Source: Bryobacterales bacterium
GTDB lineage: Bacteria > Acidobacteriota > Terriglobia > Bryobacterales > Bryobacteraceae
Reading direction: 5' to 3'
DNA length: 8,109 nt
Assembly: GCA_025456495.1 (NCBI GenBank)
Contig: JALOKO010000146.1
Location: 1 to 8,109, forward strand
The notes beneath the pieces were generated by a model. It was not told where the DNA came from, searched no databases, and saw only the letters and a list, made by a program, of their open reading frames with translations. Below are positions 5,578 through 8,109 of the stretch, piece by piece. Position numbers and translations under genes: made by a program. The stretch's first letter is position 1; every line of letters starts with the position of its first letter.

Positions 5578-7551
5578 GTGGAACCAGCTTCGGGTGTTCG
5601 GCGCAACGTGGGAGTGTGGATTCTCGCCCTGTTGGTGATATGCGCGGGCATAGCGATGTTCTGGCGACTGGATGGCGCTCCCCTGTGGCGCGATGAAGGC
5701 ACAACGTCCGTGTGGGCGAAAACGATGGTGGAACAGCGGAGCCTGATCCCCAAGGTGTTTGACGGCAAGACGCTGGCTGCCCAGGGCTTTGACGCGCATG
5801 ACTTCAACAATAGCCTTACACCGGGCATGCAGGGATGGCTGCAGTTCTATGTCACAGCAGCGTCCTTCCAACTGTTTGGCGTAAGCACCTTCACTGCTCG
5901 ATTGCCCTTCGCGATCGCCGGATTCCTGGGTATTGGCGTGATGTGGCTGATGGGAAGAAAGTTGTACGGGAATAGCTATTACGCGCTATTAGTCCCCGCG
6001 CTGGCCATTGGGTCAATCTGGTACATGACGATTTTCCGGCAAAGTCGTTACTATGGTCTGGTTTTTTTGTTCAGCGCACTTCTGTTCTATGAGTTTGTCC
6101 GCTACCTGGAGAACCGGTCTCTCGCGGGCTCAATTGGTTGGTATTTGCGGGTTTCGCTGTGGTCGGCGGGTGTTTACCTGGCTCACTATCTGGGCTTTGC
6201 CGCACTGTATTCCGCGCTGTGCCTGTTTGTACTGCTGCTTGCGGATCGCTTGCTGCTGCGGCGCTGGGTGGTGATGACAGCGATTCTGGCGGTGCTGTTC
6301 GGCGCGGAGTTCTTTGCCTTTCATGTGGATTTCGCCAGTTCCTGGGGAGCGGCCCGTCAGCCTTGGGAAGCAGCCAACCTGACGCTGCTGGACCGGATTG
6401 AGGCCGCGCGACGCATGCATCACGAAGAGTTGCTGCGTATGCTGCCACTGCTGTTCCTGATTCCAGGGATTACGTTCGTCATGTATCGGAGACAGGCTGG
6501 AGACCCGCGCCCGGACATCCCGATCTGGCCCGGGGTGGCGCTGTTCGTGTTGGCTGCCGTGATCCTGCTATGGCGTGGAGAGGAAGGCTTCTGGCTGTTG
6601 GCCACGCTGCTGCTGTTTGCCATCGCTGTTGCTGGATATCGCTACGTGCGCGCCCGGGGCAGCGGGACAGAAGCTGGCGCAAAAACCGTAGAGAACCTGC
6701 GTTGGGCCTTGCCCGTGATGGTGTCCGCCTCCGTGGTGATGGGCTTTGCCATTGGACATTCGCCGTCCAACGCACTGCTGTTTCTGTTTTCTGAGCTAGT
6801 GATCGCAGGGCTTTTCGTCCTGGCCGTGACGCAGCTTCGGCCGAAGGGCGGAGAGTCGATTTCCATGCTGCGTGGCGTGCTATTGCTGGGCATTCTGGTG
6901 ATGGTGGTCTCCGTGGTCGTCGTGGTGGGACTGGGCGTCGACAAGGGACTGCCCCGTTACTATTACCAGGTTCCGATGGCGGGCATGGTGCTGGCGGCGG
7001 TGGTGGCAGCGGAACTGCTGCAATGGCGTCGCAGCGTGGGCTGGCTATTCCTCATGGGGCTGGCCATCTGGCCGAACCTCACCTACAACGTCTACGCGAA
7101 TTTCGCCATCGTAGAGCGGCAACTTGCCCAGAACCGGGATGTGGATGTGCCGGTCATCGAGTTCTTTCAGCGACACGGGAAGCCGGGGGACCGCTATGTG
7201 GTGTACCGCAACGTGCAAGGCATGATGCTGCACTTCTACCTTCCGGAAATGCACTGGGTGGGGCAACTGGACGCGAGCCACCCGGGCGCCGCACGCTTTC
7301 GTGACCGCCTTCCGGATACCGCCTACGACACCGTGCAGGACGTCACATGGTACGCGGTGTGGAACAACTACGACGTTACCCCCAAGGGCCTGGACGATGG
7401 ATACGAGAAGGTGTGGCAATACGACTATGCATACCCGCGATCGCTGTGGGACTTGTCACGCGGCAGCCGGGATGCAAGGGGTTGGACCATCTTCAAGCGT
7501 AAAGGCGTCGACCGCGGCATCGAAGCGTTGCCAGAGAAAGAGAAGCCCTGA
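5578..7551 (+). CDS. GT39/ArnT-like multi-spanning membrane glycosyltransferase
   Basis: This integral membrane protein of 657 residues, with roughly a dozen hydrophobic segments between residues 11 and 503 and a soluble C-terminal part of about 140 residues, has the shape of GT-C fold glycosyltransferases. These move a sugar from a polyprenyl-phosphate donor to a protein, lipid or glycan on the outer face of the inner membrane. After the first membrane segment comes LDGAPLWRDEGTT (31-43): the D39-E40 pair in the first periplasmic loop is the family's catalytic/metal-site signature. FRQSRYYG (163-170) matches the second conserved arginine-tyrosine region. The C-terminal domain (about 515-650) is aromatic-rich (PEMHWVGQL, WYAVWNNYD). 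GTG 5578 is chosen because GAGGAGGA (5563-5570) sits seven bases upstream and the first membrane helix then begins near residue 11. An in-frame GTG at 5434 would add 48 hydrophilic, leader-like residues, and ATG 5551 has no clear site. Donor and acceptor are unknown. Confidence 0.85.
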   Translation: MEPASGVRRNVGVWILALLVICAGIAMFWRLDGAPLWRDEGTTSVWAKTMVEQRSLIPKVFDGKTLAAQGFDAHDFNNSLTPGMQGWLQFYVTAASFQLFGVSTFTARLPFAIAGFLGIGVMWLMGRKLYGNSYYALLVPALAIGSIWYMTIFRQSRYYGLVFLFSALLFYEFVRYLENRSLAGSIGWYLRVSLWSAGVYLAHYLGFAALYSALCLFVLLLADRLLLRRWVVMTAILAVLFGAEFFAFHVDFASSWGAARQPWEAANLTLLDRIEAARRMHHEELLRMLPLLFLIPGITFVMYRRQAGDPRPDIPIWPGVALFVLAAVILLWRGEEGFWLLATLLLFAIAVAGYRYVRARGSGTEAGAKTVENLRWALPVMVSASVVMGFAIGHSPSNALLFLFSELVIAGLFVLAVTQLRPKGGESISMLRGVLLLGILVMVVSVVVVVGLGVDKGLPRYYYQVPMAGMVLAAVVAAELLQWRRSVGWLFLMGLAIWPNLTYNVYANFAIVERQLAQNRDVDVPVIEFFQRHGKPGDRYVVYRNVQGMMLHFYLPEMHWVGQLDASHPGAARFRDRLPDTAYDTVQDVTWYAVWNNYDVTPKGLDDGYEKVWQYDYAYPRSLWDLSRGSRDARGWTIFKRKGVDRGIEALPEKEKP

Positions 7552-7599
7552 AGCCGACGCGGAAATGCGCTTCGCTTACCCAAGGCTTCGCAGCGGACC
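7552..7599. other. Convergent intergenic spacer, no terminator seen
   Basis: Only 48 bp separate the stop codons of the glycosyltransferase (+) and the right-edge gene (-). I find no GC stem with a T-run on either strand, so transcripts may overlap at their 3' ends or end by Rho. Confidence 0.5.
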
Positions 7600-8109
7600 T
7601 CAGCCCTGCATCACCTGCTGCAGGTGGAAGAACTGGACGGAAAGCGCGCCTGGTGCTGAGCCGGGCAGCAGCGAATCAGCGATGGCGGGGAAGCGAATCT
7701 TGACACGCTCAGCGGCTACGGAATTCAGGTAGAGCACAGTGCCTGCCTTGCTCGCCTGAGCGGCAAGTGCGATGGCCTGTTGCAGGGCATCGCTGGAGGC
7801 GGCGCCGGCGTCCTCAAGATGCACGCCACCTGAGACCTGGATGCGGCCCATCATGCTGGCATGAGCTGGAAGCTGTTCCAGAGCGATGGCGATGTCGCTG
7901 GCCGCACTGCAGACGCGCTCCAGAATGTCCGGCGAACCCGCTCCGCCACGCTCGTTCGCGTCCAGGATCACCAGATCCCCGGCGAAACGAAGCGACCCCA
8001 GACGCTCACGACGAAGGATCTCGTCGGCCTGTTCGCGACAGAGGATGAGTGCGGCATCCAGTTTGGCAGGGTCTGCCTGGGACGCCACCTTGGCAAAGCC
8101 ATTCATGGT
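7600..8109 (-). CDS. Possible degenerate class III nucleotide-cyclase domain protein (5' end probably outside window)
   Basis: The gene enters from the right edge. The last 168 residues from the ATG at 8106 are complete to TGA at 7600-7602, and the frame stays open through the preceding codon (ACC, Thr). The pattern follows a class III adenylate/guanylate cyclase domain in order: NGFAKVASQADPAKL near the GF of the first motif, LRFAGDLVIL (39-48) like the GD loop with the second metal aspartate (D44), RIQVSGGVHL (88-97) like the RIGIHxG strand, a helix then SKAGTVLYLNS (119-129), and SVQFFHL near the end like the final strand. Key residues are missing: the first metal Asp position reads Thr if translation starts upstream, and the Asn and Arg of the catalytic helix align with Q110 and L114. 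If the alignment is right the domain is probably inactive and may act as a regulatory or dimerising module. The domain call is mine by eye; hypothetical protein is the safe alternative. Confidence 0.5.
   Translation of the reverse strand, partial: TMNGFAKVASQADPAKLDAALILCREQADEILRRERLGSLRFAGDLVILDANERGGAGSPDILERVCSAASDIAIALEQLPAHASMMGRIQVSGGVHLEDAGAASSDALQQAIALAAQASKAGTVLYLNSVAAERVKIRFPAIADSLLPGSAPGALSVQFFHLQQVMQG

Overview
The window is about 8.1 kb of GC-rich bacterial DNA with six substantial genes on both strands. The source is probably an acidobacterium, with the Bryobacter/Solibacter type the best guess. The reasons are the GC-rich coding style, a small exported protein resembling the DUF5818 type common in Acidobacteriota, and a sulfatase with the C-terminal extension seen in Acidobacteriota and Planctomycetota. 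This placement is inference; there is no rRNA or marker gene to test it.

Layout from left to right: (1) the 3' part of an arylsulfatase gene on the + strand, cut by the left edge; (2) a convergent group II PLP-dependent decarboxylase of the aromatic-L-amino-acid type on the - strand; (3) a divergent intergenic region of about 270 bp holding two unrelated short tandem-repeat arrays (3 x 23 bp and 3 x 16 bp), then a Tat-exported protein that looks like a heparinase/alginate-lyase-type toroid enzyme (+); (4) a small exported OB-like protein on the - strand, with its own rho-independent terminator and a perfect 10-bp inverted repeat in its leader; (5) a gap of about 470 bp with the leaders of two divergent genes; (6) a large multi-membrane-spanning GT39-like glycosyltransferase (+); (7) a convergent gene entering from the right edge (-) whose product looks like a degenerate class III nucleotide-cyclase domain.

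Neighbouring genes face each other or diverge, so there is no operon here. The nearest thing to a common theme is glycans. The sulfatase and the lyase-like protein could both act on sulfated polysaccharide, and the GT39-like protein transfers sugar from a lipid carrier. The decarboxylase and the cyclase-like protein do not obviously belong to that theme. I see no mobile element, CRISPR array, tRNA, rRNA or defence system. The most interesting signals are regulatory: the covarying 16-bp dyads just ahead of the lyase-like gene, the 23-bp triplication in the same divergent region, and the leader hairpin of the small exported protein.
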